Source: Cyanidiococcus yangmingshanensis
Taxonomy: Eukaryota; Rhodophyta; Bangiophyceae; Cyanidiales; Cyanidiaceae
Assembly: GCA_013995675.1 (NCBI GenBank)
Contig: VWRR01000017.1
Span: forward strand, 248,001 to 312,000
Length of the DNA: 64,000 bases
Direction of reading: 5' to 3'
Position numbers and translations under genes: made by a program. The notes under the pieces were generated by a model. The model made no database searches. It was not told where the DNA came from and was given only the letters and a program-made list of their open reading frames with translations. This document shows positions 32,931 through 42,537 of the stretch, piece after piece (positions within the stretch are counted from its first letter, which is position 1; the number at the start of each line of letters is the position of its first letter).

Positions 32931-34085
32931 TCAGGAAGATTCTCGTATCGAATCCTCAATCGCTTTGCGGATAGCATTTTCTTCTTGTCTCCGCTCCTCC
33001 CTGGAGCTGATCAAGCTGGCTTTTTCGAGGCCTTTTTGAAGAACATATTCACGAAGACTAGGACTCAGATCGAGTGGCACATGATCCGGAAGCGAGAATT
33101 TCATATTCGGACTGCGAAGCGAAATCATATTGAACATATTCATCAAATCCTGTGCCCGTCGTACAGATATGCGATACTTATCATATAATCGTAGGCAAAA
33201 AATGGCATGTTCTGTTTCAAATGTCGGAAAAATATCTAAGATTCGGTGCATTCCCGAGGTGATCTGTGAAAATAATGGAACTAACTCCGCGACGACGAGC
33301 TCGGTGACTGCACATGTGACATCATTCTGTCGAGATTCATCATCAAGGCGAACTAACACAAGAGCGTCTAGCTGGTTCTGCAAAACTGGGATAATTCTGA
33401 TCATGTCTGCAGTTGAAAGCGACCGGATGTCACCACGCGGTAAGGGAGAGTTCGCCATGGAACGATCATTGACAGCAGGTGCACTGCGTCCCATGAACGA
33501 GGCCGTGGACGAACCACTGTGAGAGACTGTGAGCTTTTGCGGTTCTGACACCCGTCTTGACTGATTCGTTTCTGAGCTAATATGCTCGCTTCCAGTAGCG
33601 CCAATCGAGGTCGTTCTCTGCATCGGCAGGTCAAATGTCGCTCGGAGTGTTTTGTAAGCGATAACTTTTTCTCTCAAATACACGGCATATCTCCGGACAA
33701 ACTGAGTGTACACAAACTCAGGGCCGATAAGCCGGTCTGCCGCCCAAACCCAGGACACGGAGTCTTCCAAAAGAAGATCGACCAGCCGGCAGTTGCCCTC
33801 GTTCAAAATCACGTGGAAGACTATTAGTGTCTTACAGACAACCAACCAAGAGTCATGAATCGCAAGTCTTTCAAGCAAATACTCAAAAAATTTGGGGGGG
33901 ATAACGATCGCGTCGCCCCCGAAGGATCCGAATAGAGAGCTGAATAGAATCCTTTGCACGTGCTTTAGGGGAGGACGTGTGGGCTCATCAGCGGTCGCTT
34001 TGATAACAGAGCGGCGCAGCCTATTCCCACTGAGGTGCGTCGAAAGTATGGTGGCACGATCTGTCACTCTCAACGAAAAAGGCAT
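32931..34085 (-). CDS. ANTH-domain clathrin adaptor (AP180/CALM-like) with terminal UIM
   Basis: ANTH proteins bind phosphoinositides and help assemble clathrin coats. The start chosen is ATG 34085 (MPFSLRVTDRATI), as in CALM, where the domain begins a few residues after the start; the frame upstream lacks an ATG. The domain runs to about residue 290: RRSVIKATADEPTRPPLKHV, HDSWLVVCKTLIVFHVILNE and FVRRYAVYLREKVIAYK. A polar linker interrupts it around residues 145-215. The very C-terminus reads EENAIRKAIEDSIRES, a good ubiquitin-interacting motif (acidic patch, AIxxS core). UIMs are usual in epsins rather than AP180 proteins. No clathrin box or NPF repeats were seen. Confidence 0.85.
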   Translation of the reverse strand: MPFSLRVTDRATILSTHLSGNRLRRSVIKATADEPTRPPLKHVQRILFSSLFGSFGGDAIVIPPKFFEYLLERLAIHDSWLVVCKTLIVFHVILNEGNCRLVDLLLEDSVSWVWAADRLIGPEFVYTQFVRRYAVYLREKVIAYKTLRATFDLPMQRTTSIGATGSEHISSETNQSRRVSEPQKLTVSHSGSSTASFMGRSAPAVNDRSMANSPLPRGDIRSLSTADMIRIIPVLQNQLDALVLVRLDDESRQNDVTCAVTELVVAELVPLFSQITSGMHRILDIFPTFETEHAIFCLRLYDKYRISVRRAQDLMNMFNMISLRSPNMKFSLPDHVPLDLSPSLREYVLQKGLEKASLISSREERRQEENAIRKAIEDSIRESS

Positions 34086-35860
34086 GCACCAGAGAGAGCG
34101 TTCAGAGCACGCTTGCCTCGGCAGGAGTGATACCGTAAACGCGTCGACCCAGCGCGCTAGTTGAAGAGAATTCTCGCTCCACAAAAAGGCTGATTCGGCT
34201 GCGAGACCAAAGCCGTCAACTTTTCAAACGGCCGACTACGATTTGTTCATTTATTGAGCGATCAAGTTAGATCTCTTTGCACTGAGCATTTGACGTTTGA
34301 GAAAAACTCACACTGAGCTATCTCTGGGAGTATTCGAGCACATTTGGAGCTAAGCGGAACATCAACGGTTCTCTCACTCGTCGTTTCAACTAACAGGCGG
34401 TTTTTCGGTCATCTAGGCCCTTCCTACTTCATGTTCAAGGTAACGCCGCTGAGTTCTAGTTTGCCGTCTTCATTATCGCTGGCTTATGCACTTGGGAAAA
34501 TCTCAGCATGCCTTCGACATTTTGCAGAAGCTACTTAAAAATCTAACTGTTCTCGAACAAAAGAGACAGCCTCATGTTTCAAGCGACCGATCTAAGTCTT
34601 CGCATCGAGATTGGCCTTAGAAAACAAGATTTTGCAACTCACTAGAGCTCAAAAGCCCCGTCCATCAAGGCATTGGTAGTCACTAGGTTTCAACAAAACT
34701 TTGAGGGTAGCCCCAAGACCATGAACTCAACTGCAGCTGAGTAGCTGATTGGGGAAACAATAGAAAAAGAAAATGAAATCATTTGATCAAAAAATTCTGC
34801 TAGTTTGCATGCTGTTTCAAACGGGGTCGCCTTCTTGCTATTGAGGCTAAATGAACAGAGAGCACTACGGCATTTTTGATCGACACAGTTTCAGCTAAAA
34901 AGTTTCGAGTACCCGGGGACCGCGTAGAGCTTGTATCAAGCCACGAGTTTCTCAACCGCGAGATGGTTTTTTCTCTCAGAAAAACCTCCGTGCCGCTCAT
35001 TATCGTTCGATTCCCATTGAATCGTATCTCCAGCAGTTACAAGAACAGTTCTTTCTCTGAATGCGCTCAACCGAACGAGAAGAATGTTTGCGTCTCTCAA
35101 TTTTTTCGATGCAGATACCAGAATTAACAAACAAAGGCGCTGCGTCTAGAACAAGGTGCGCATGAAATAAGACTAGTATTGAGTACTCCGTTTCACTTCT
35201 GATATCTCGAACAAGCGGTGTCGCAAGAACCAACATCAAATGAATGAATACCGCTCAGAATTCAAGGCCCTAGTTCCAGAGTTCTCTTTGCGCGAGTCTG
35301 CTGAGCCTTTTTCTCTCGTCGCTCCGAGGGACAACATCAGAGCGAAACCGTCCTAAAGAGGTCTCTCTGAGCACCGGAAGCACCCATCCTTTTCAAAAAG
35401 CAGATTTCTGGAATAGCGCTTACAGCCAGTGTTCTAAATATTGTTTCTACGGGCAGCGACCTTGAATCATTCATTCCACAGCTGCGTACGATCTCGACAG
35501 TCCTGCAAGCCGGGAAGAGGCAACGATTCCAAGAAAGAATTGCTGGTATACTTTTTTCTGAACGATATGCCTTTCGAGAGAAAACTATTTCATAGTAGCC
35601 AGAATCTCTCGCTCGCCCACTAAAATATTCTGCTTGTTTGTTCCGAAGGCTTTCCAGAATAACTATCAACTATCAAAGCGTTCAGTTTCAGAGGAATCTT
35701 CAACCATTCGATGCCAATTTAAAGACTGAGAATTCCTCTCTCTATTGTGCGACTTGCTCAGGAATATAATTTATGAAGGTCCTGAACATTTCAACCACTT
35801 GTACAGACACTACGGGGCAACAAGGGATTGGTTTCTCGACAAGTGGGTAGAACCTCCAGA
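34086..35860. other. A+T-richer stretch with low coding signal
   Basis: Apart from the weak minus-strand candidate at 34800-35236, nothing is supported. A further minus frame at 35337-35669 (SGYYEIVFSRKAYRSEKSIP) may be part of the same unit but shows no family motif. Runs of A and T are frequent here, which would make homopolymer errors more likely. Confidence 0.35.
34800..35236 (-). CDS. weak candidate gene of unknown product, split over three frames
   Basis: Starting at ATG 35236, three minus frames overlap in succession (35000-35239, 34936-35130, 34800-35000). Each has a protein-like stretch: YSILVLFHAHLVLDAAPLFV, ILLVRLSAFRERTVLVTAG and EVFLREKTISRLRNSWLD. Read across two frame changes they would give about 140 residues. 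I recognise no family; the evidence is the repeated pattern seen in better genes nearby. Confidence 0.3.
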
Positions 35861-36908
35861 CTATATCAAAACCAAATCTTTCGGTTCTGTTAGTGTCCAG
35901 TCGCGTTCCACAGCTAAGGAACCAGGAGGTTCAAATTCACTCATATGTATTCTAAATGGATCACCTGGACCAGAAGACGGTAACAATTCAATGTGTTTTG
36001 TTGTTACGCTTTTCAGCACGTGTCCTGAGAGTCCATCATGTGCAGTCTCCTGCCAGGCGCCACCAAGTTTCTTTCTGCTATCGTCCACAAGCACCATAGA
36101 GTCGCAGCAAACGATAGAGACGCAATTTCTTGAAAGTAGCAGCCTTACCAGCCTCAGAAACTCTGTCTTAGGGTCGTAGGTCCCCGATTTGAGAATACTC
36201 CGTCCCAGCGGAGACTGAAATCGTCTCAAAGCCGTCTATAAGTATCAAAATTCGTTCACCAGAATTAGAATTTCCACAACTGGCATTCGTATATGCTCGC
36301 GTGTCATCAGTAGCTGCTGGAAAAAGCGCTGCTCACAAACGAACGTTTGGGCGTCCTCACTGACGATCGGTGTTCCAAGCCGGCCTATGGCATTAAAACC
36401 TGAGTTCACGGCTGAACAGGACGTATGCGCAATTCTGACACATCCGCTTAAGGCCTGACCCAAAACCCCTTCCAAAGCATTCGGAGATAAGTGCGGTTTG
36501 GAGTTCCCGGGCGTGCCATGAATGTTATCAATGCGGGATAAGTTCTGTCAACTGCAGAATGCTCGACAAGCAATCAATATAACGTTCGGAAGCAGGAGCT
36601 CCAGAAATAGAAATTCTTTCAGTTATGGAGTAAAAAGATCGCTTACTCAGCCTCGCCTGATCGTGCAAATACCGCCACAAGCGTTCCCTTAGACTAGGAC
36701 AAACGCCGCCAACACCACTCAAACACTCACCATCAATAACAAAGACTCTAAACGCACCTTGATCTGTTGTAAACAAGGCTGCACGCGCTGCTAGCGAGTA
36801 TAGAACTGAGCGAGCCAGATGAGAGTCCACAGAGCATAATGAGATGAAATCACCACGCTTGATCACAACCGGAACAGCACAACTCGCAGAGAATAGAGTC
36901 AGCTGCAT
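35861..36908 (-). CDS. RecA-superfamily protein without Walker A (RAD51-paralogue or Elongator ELP5/6-like)
   Basis: Read from ATG 36908, the protein starts with a RecA-like first strand, GDFISLCSVDSHLARSVLYS, where a RAD51 paralogue would have GxxGSGKT; the phosphate loop is absent. FRVFVIDGECL follows. A Walker B-like strand ERILILIDGFETISV lies near 36230, then EFLRLVRLLLSRNCVSIVCC and a late strand around 36020. Segments occupy different frames; surplus bases in the GGG at 36535-36537 and 36171-36173, and a further shift near 36250-36290, would connect them. Loss of Walker A fits either a non-ATPase RAD51 paralogue or an Elongator subunit ELP5/ELP6. I cannot choose between them. Confidence 0.5.
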
Positions 36909-38722
36909 TTTGTCCTTTTGCAGTTCGGTCGAGTTCTCCAAGCTACTTCATCAATTTTAGTTTTCTGTGAATACGAAAAGATGCTCCTAAAAAGAATATT
37001 CTAGGGGTGTACGAACCTTTCTGTTTAAGAGGCCCGTGCTTCTCCAAGCCTGCGGCGCGTAGCATGAGAACATGTTCGAAGTAGCAATTTATCCGCGCAT
37101 CTGTCCGGAGTGTCGGTCACCAATCCAAAACAGTCCCTTTTGAAACATGTTCAGTTCAATGGATCGAAAACTCACTTTCAAGAAAAATATCACTCGAAGG
37201 TATCCAGTTTTCATTGACGGGGATTCTCCCAGGGCCATGATCATCTAAGAAACCCAGACTGGAAGAAGCACAGTTTATGATGTAAATCGGAGACCCGTAC
37301 TCGGTGTTAGAGTTCCTTGACATCCTCTTCGGGGCTTTTCGATAGCGAAATGGGTAGGAGAGACCCAGGTTTCACAAAAAAAGGTGCCCAGAAGAGGAAC
37401 AAAAGGGCACATCTTGGCATTATCTGACCAGGGTTACAGAAAGCAGAAGATGAAACCTACATAGTAGTTGACTGAAGCCCTCTTTCGGTTGGACCCAGAT
37501 ACAATGCAATATTCAAAAGTGACGGAATCTCTCTCGACCACTGGGTTTGAACCCGTGGCCCAGCCAAGAACGAGGCTCCATGAAGCAGATCTCACACTTT
37601 GAAGCAAACTGAGGTATTCTGAACGCCAGAAATGTTCATCGAAACCAGATATGAAAATCTCCGTGAATTGTGGCGCAGACGCAGAATCGAAATTTGATGT
37701 CGTTTACTAAATCAGGGCGCCAGCGCGATTCGGTTCGCTAATATCATTTTCCGAATCCAGCAGGCTTTTAGACGCTTTTTTGATGCCGGTGATCATGCCC
37801 GGTATGCGCCCTAGAAAGGATAGCGATCCTGAATTCTGTTAAACGAAATAAAAATCAAGAGGAAATCGGAAGTTTGTGTTTCGGGATTGCAAATTATTGC
37901 AATCTACTTATCGTCTTCATTCAAGTCTCCGGTGCCTAGCTGGTCTCCATTCAGACATGGCACTATTACTTCGAAGGCCGAGCTATGCATTCTGCGCCCT
38001 TGGGTGCGCTTCCTGTGTGCTCCCCAGAGGCTTTGCTTCTATGATATTTGTCCACTCGGCTTGTGTCTGTATGGATTTTGATGAATTCCAGCTTTTCCCG
38101 TCCAACTCGTCACATCAGTCTTCTCAGAGGGATGATAAAATTAGGCGAGTGGAATAGGTTCAAAAATTATGCCAATTTTCATGTAGTAAAGCGATTAGTA
38201 GGGTCTATTTTCCATGCGTGCGATCATAAAGTATGAGTTCAGATCCCTTAGGATCGATTCTCTTACAAAAATACCTTTCCTATGATGTAAAGTCTATCAC
38301 AATGTTGGTGCGCTTTTGTCTTTCGAAAGGATACCGTTCTATTTCAGCTCGCCCCAAGAAGAAACTGGTTCGTATTTTCATACTTAGATAATCATGGCGA
38401 ATAGGTGGAAGCGGGCAATGACGCATACAACATTCCCGAAGATCTATGCAAAGTTTTCATCGAGGCATTTAGATTATTATCTGCTGTCAGTTCTTGGATT
38501 TGGCCTTCAAGACGTGGCATTGATATCACAGCCCCAACGAGCGATCTGGAGCTCAGGTGTCGGCCGGCTCTGAGTTGCAAATAGTGCTTGTGCTGGGGTA
38601 CATTCATTTTGCATTTCTAAACTGTGCTTGGCGAAGCGGTGGAGTTTTGTGGGGAGCTGTGTACACACTTGAAAGCAGCTGTTAGCTCCTTGTCTGAGAC
38701 ATGTTGTGTAACCTGCCACTGA
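36909..38722. other. 1.8 kb A+T-richer gene-poor region
   Basis: No gene is supported. Plus frames at 37876-38157 and 37887-38081 are Cys/Ser-rich without motif. A GGTTTGAACCC element at 37544-37554 recalls a tRNA T-arm but no acceptor stem or anticodon arm could be built (see rejected items). Confidence 0.4.
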
Positions 38723-39652
38723 ATGACCACAGAAGCTTCGAGCGCGCGTGTTGAGGTCCCTTCTAGTCCCTTCGTTCATACCCTTGCGGGAGCTATTTCT
38801 GGAGTGGTCGCCGCTTCTTTGACTCAGCCCTTGGAGGTCATAAAAACCAGAATGCAAGCTGAACGTTGGGTGAAAAACCGCCGTCCTCGCTATGGTGGAC
38901 TGTATAGCTCTTTTCAGAGGATCCTGAGAGAGGAGGGACCTTGTGGCCTCTTCGTCGGCCTTGGTCCATCAACGTTAGCTCTAGTGCCCGCGCTAAGTTC
39001 GTTCTTCACGATATATTCCAGTATGAAAGGTTGGCTGAGCCCTGAGTATGCTGCTGAGGAGTTGCAGTTCACTCTGACTTGTGCTGCCTCAGCTGGAGCT
39101 GCCTGGTCCTTCACATCCCTACTAACTAACCCGCTATGGTTAATAAGGACTCGGGCTATCACACGCATCCTGGACGAATCTAAGAGCATTGCAGGGGTCG
39201 CCCACGGAACTGCCCAGCCATCAGTCGGTAACATTCTTCGGGAAATTTTACGAGAAGGAGGATATCGCGGTCTATATCGCGGGACACTAATTGCTATGGC
39301 TGGCTTCCCAGCCGCCTCAGTTCAATTCGCCCTGTACGAGAATCTCAAGTCTTTGACGAATGCACAGGGTGTGCATCCAGTCTTTAATGTAGGTTTCGCA
39401 TCTCTAGTGAGTTCCTTCCTGAGTCAAATCATGTGCTTTCCGCTGGAGGTTTTGAGGATCCGCGTGCAGAGTGGATTGGATGGGTCTCAAGTCCGCATTA
39501 TTCATCTAACCCGGCGGATGCTGAATCGAGAAGGTTTGTCTAGTTTCTATCGAGGTTTGGGACCTAGCATGTTACGAACTGTGCCTAATACCGTGGTAGC
39601 TTTGGTCAGTTACGAATTTTTGTTAGCATTCATGGAGCGTGCTTTCTCCTAG
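38723..39652 (+). CDS. mitochondrial carrier family (SLC25), folate/NAD/pyrimidine-nucleotide subgroup
   Basis: A 309-residue inner-membrane (mitochondrial or plastid) solute carrier from ATG 38723. It has the three tandem carrier repeats, each with a PxxxxxR/K signature: QPLEVIKTRMQ (about residue 40), NPLWLIRTRA (about 140) and FPLEVLRIRVQ (about 245). Repeats close with YGGLYSSFQRILREEGPCGLF, GYRGLYRGT and LSSFYRGLGPSMLRTVPNT. The NPLW motif in repeat two is typical of the folate/FAD, NAD and pyrimidine-nucleotide group (Flx1, NDT, Rim2, SLC25A32/33/36). The exact substrate cannot be read from sequence alone. Confidence 0.93.
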   Translation: MTTEASSARVEVPSSPFVHTLAGAISGVVAASLTQPLEVIKTRMQAERWVKNRRPRYGGLYSSFQRILREEGPCGLFVGLGPSTLALVPALSSFFTIYSSMKGWLSPEYAAEELQFTLTCAASAGAAWSFTSLLTNPLWLIRTRAITRILDESKSIAGVAHGTAQPSVGNILREILREGGYRGLYRGTLIAMAGFPAASVQFALYENLKSLTNAQGVHPVFNVGFASLVSSFLSQIMCFPLEVLRIRVQSGLDGSQVRIIHLTRRMLNREGLSSFYRGLGPSMLRTVPNTVVALVSYEFLLAFMERAFS

Positions 39653-39850
39653 AGTCTGATGGCTCAAGTCATTTCAAAGTAGCGTTTCCTATACTTAAGA
39701 GTCCGGGAATCGTCTAAACTCCTCATGGACTTTCTCGAACTACATGTAAAGATGATGATATGTTTTCATCCAAAATCAGACTTGCATGAATGCGCTGTAT
39801 CGAGGGGAGCTGGTCAAGTGAGGGCACCCAGCTCGCAACCTTTCAGAGGC

Positions 39851-41212
39851 CTATGCATGACGCAGCCTTCTCAAGGTGGTCGCCATTCGTCGTATTCCCT
39901 CGCGCAAAGTCGGTTCATCGCACACAAAACTGATTCGCAAATAACCTTCTCCTTGAGCACCAAAGTCAGTTCCCGGAAGCACGGCCACTTTATTCGCTTC
40001 CAGCATTTCGCGAACGATATCTTCCACCGGCCTTCTATACGACGAAACATCCAGCCACGCATAGAATGCGCCACGCGGCTTTGCCAAACGGCAGCCTTCG
40101 AGCTCTGACAACAAACTATATGCCACATCGCGATTTCTCCGATATTGCTGAATGGTTTGTAGAATGTACCGGTCGCTCTTCTCATCCTCCGTCAAGGCTG
40201 CCATCGCTGCCTTCTGCGTGAATTGCGCCACGCAGCCATATATGTGCACTGCGAGCACACGAAGACGTTCTGATAGCTGAGTCGGAGCAATGACGTATCC
40301 AATGCGAAATCCGGTCATTGAGAATGATTTTGAAAGCCCATCCACTAGTATTGTTCGGGATCGAAGTTCAGCATCATTGAAAACCGAAACAGGAACAAGG
40401 TATTTGTTTGTTTCTGGTTCGTCCGTATACCACAATCGCGAGTATACTTCATCGGACAGGATCCATATTTTTGCGCCCTGGCACGACAGTAACGCTTTTA
40501 AATTCTCCATGATTGGAGGAGATATGACACCTCCAGTTGGATTGCTAGGAGAATTCAAAAACAACAATTTCGTGCGGTCTGTTATTTTCGTTGCAATTTC
40601 TTCGATTTCGAGCATGTCTGTGCCTCTGGATAATGAATACGGTACTGCTCGTGCTCCACAAAGTTCCACAGCAGCTCTGTAAGTCGGGAAGCCGGGGTCC
40701 GGAATAAGCGCTTCATCACCAGGTTCGAGAAGAGCCAAGCAAGCCAGAACAATTCCAGGTTTTGCGCCAGGACCGACGAGAACCATATCTGGCGAAAGCG
40801 AATGGTCGGGCAGCTTGTGAGTGCGTTCCACATATCGGCATATTGCTGCACGCAACTCGAAGAGTCCTGCAGGATCCGTGTACCTAGTTTCACCACACCT
40901 GACGGACTCAATTAAAGCCTCCGTGACGTGAGCAGGCGGTGCGGCTGAAGGTTGTCCAATTTCAAGGTGGACCACTTTGTCAGCGGGGCGGGTCGCCCGT
41001 CTATCTATACGATTCGCCCTCTCTAGAATAGTATAAGCTCCCTCGTCAGTTAGGCGTTTTACCCTGGAAGCGAGGGCTTGTTGGGGTATTTGCCGTTCAA
41101 ATGTTCTTTGCAGAGTCGTATCCGCTCCAAATTCCTCTCCGGTGCAGCAACTCCACGTTGATCGCCGCTTCCAATTATACCTACCTCTTGATGTGGCTCC
41201 GATCAGGAACAT
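39851..41212 (-). CDS. class I PLP-dependent aminotransferase, organellar
   Basis: A fold-type I aminotransferase of the aspartate / prephenate / aromatic group, 453 residues from ATG 41212. The first about 60 residues are basic with few acids, fitting an organelle presequence. Motifs: VVHLEIGQPSAAPP, RYTDPAGLFELRAAI, GPGAKPGIVLACLALLEPGD, FLNSPSNPTGGVIS (substrate/PLP Asn), LSDEVYSRLWY (Asp/Tyr binding PLP), the PLP lysine in VDGLSKSFSMTGFRIGY, and the substrate Arg in GYLRISFV. All catalytic residues are present. Best matches by pattern are bacterial-type aspartate aminotransferases. A role in amino-acid synthesis in the plastid is inference. Confidence 0.9.
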   Translation of the reverse strand: MFLIGATSRGRYNWKRRSTWSCCTGEEFGADTTLQRTFERQIPQQALASRVKRLTDEGAYTILERANRIDRRATRPADKVVHLEIGQPSAAPPAHVTEALIESVRCGETRYTDPAGLFELRAAICRYVERTHKLPDHSLSPDMVLVGPGAKPGIVLACLALLEPGDEALIPDPGFPTYRAAVELCGARAVPYSLSRGTDMLEIEEIATKITDRTKLLFLNSPSNPTGGVISPPIMENLKALLSCQGAKIWILSDEVYSRLWYTDEPETNKYLVPVSVFNDAELRSRTILVDGLSKSFSMTGFRIGYVIAPTQLSERLRVLAVHIYGCVAQFTQKAAMAALTEDEKSDRYILQTIQQYRRNRDVAYSLLSELEGCRLAKPRGAFYAWLDVSSYRRPVEDIVREMLEANKVAVLPGTDFGAQGEGYLRISFVCDEPTLREGIRRMATTLRRLRHA

Positions 41213-41561
41213 CTTAGGCTAGCAGACGTTCGGAGCAGTCCGCACCAGCTCGGATTCCCAGGTTCGTTAAAGGGCAACCAGCGTAGTCCAATCGCATATG
41301 TCGCGCATTCATTTCGACGGTATCGATCTTTCCCAGATAGCATAGGCCTGTTTCCTGCAGAATATAGGAAAACTTGCATAGCTTGAGTTTTTTTTTTCTG
41401 TTGGACTCGCGGGCCGAACTGGAACCAAGCTCAATAGTTTTCTCCGTGATGTGTTTGCGTACAGAAGGACGAGGGTCGTGCAGGGAACCGTAAACGCCTG
41501 CGCTTCAAACCGTACGAAACCGGCTGGGAGCTTTCCCTGCAGTTTTCCTATTTCGTCAAAA
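41213..41561. other. divergent intergenic region with T10 run
   Basis: Shared upstream DNA of the aminotransferase and the unknown plus-strand gene. It contains a run of ten T at 41388-41397. The plus frame is open through part of it without an ATG. Confidence 0.45.
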
Positions 41562-42008
41562 ATGGTTCGAACAGGACTGGGCGGCACAAACAGTGATATC
41601 GAAGCGTGTTGCGGGGGGAACCCAGACGGTAAAGCACGCAACGGCGCCGAGCTTGTTAAGCAGATCTCCCGGCTGGAGGACGAGCTTGCATATTCGGTAA
41701 CTCGCGAACGTTTGGAGACAGCACTTTCTCGAAACAATAACCCGAGGCTTTCAGTTTCAGAGAATTCGAATCAGATTTCCCTCATGAACACTGATGATTC
41801 AGAGCCCGCGAAAACGAAGTTGGGGCCAGCACCTATCACTGTCGGTGGGAAACCAGCGCCTCCGTACCTGGAAGATATTCGTTCTGACGCTGCCTTCGCA
41901 GTGGCACCGCTGCTTCGTATCATTCGAACTCTCCCAATGCAGACCGGGAATCTCCGGTCTTCTAACAGAGCCCAAATCAGCAAACGGAAGCGCAAAAAAG
42001 TTGAATAA
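41562..42008 (+). CDS. unknown small polar protein with basic C-terminus
   Basis: A 148-residue frame from ATG 41562 (MVRTGLGGTNSDIE). A short predicted helix (AELVKQISRLEDELAYSV) is followed by a Ser/Asn-rich linker, a block KLGPAPITVGGKPAPPYLED, a hydrophobic helix (AAFAVAPLLRIIRTLPMQ) and a nuclear-localisation-like end (SKRKRKKVE). I do not recognise the family. The basic tail suggests a nuclear protein. The frame continues upstream to 41451 only through non-ATG codons. Confidence 0.5.
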   Translation: MVRTGLGGTNSDIEACCGGNPDGKARNGAELVKQISRLEDELAYSVTRERLETALSRNNNPRLSVSENSNQISLMNTDDSEPAKTKLGPAPITVGGKPAPPYLEDIRSDAAFAVAPLLRIIRTLPMQTGNLRSSNRAQISKRKRKKVE

Positions 42009-42537
42009 CCTGAAATAGACGCTGGCGAAGACGATTCGTGATGTAGTTTACGGGCTATGAACGAATTCCTAAATCTTAGAAGGTCATCTTTTTGGCTTCA
42101 GGCTTTACATCGGCCGGATTGCGAGCGATTTGATAGATCTATATCCGGAAAGAGTTATCGTTTGGACGAAAACTTGAAAAGAGCCCTCAGAGGCTCACTT
42201 AGCGTGCATGGAATTGCTCGAAGTTCTTCACCTTGCTTTCTGTGTCGATATCATTATGAGAACACCTTTCACGATATGAAGTTCGTACATGAAAAGTCAT
42301 TCCCAAACTAGAGAGTCTGTGAGCGGACTTGTGAACATTCCCTTGCCGCATGATCTCTCAAGTTCCTGATGACTGCCAAAATCGAGAACGCGTGCTAGAG
42401 CGCGTTGTGGTGATCAGGTGCACAGATGAGTTTCTTTTGGTAAATATCGCGCGCGATGAAAACGCATCGCCTCCTTCGACGGCAAAATGGGCTCTCTATG
42501 AGTTTCGCTTCCAAAGCAATCGAGCTAGCGATGCCAT
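42009..42537. other. intergenic region
   Basis: Between the unknown plus-strand gene and the COX11 3' end. A plus frame at 42057-42311 (ATG start, 84 codons, CysCys-like FLCRYHYE) is the only ORF of note; no family and no strong case for it. Confidence 0.35.

Noticed and set aside
37530-37600. tRNA-like T-arm (GGTTTGAACCC)
   Set aside because: On neither strand could a 7-bp acceptor stem, D-arm and anticodon arm be built around it; likely chance.
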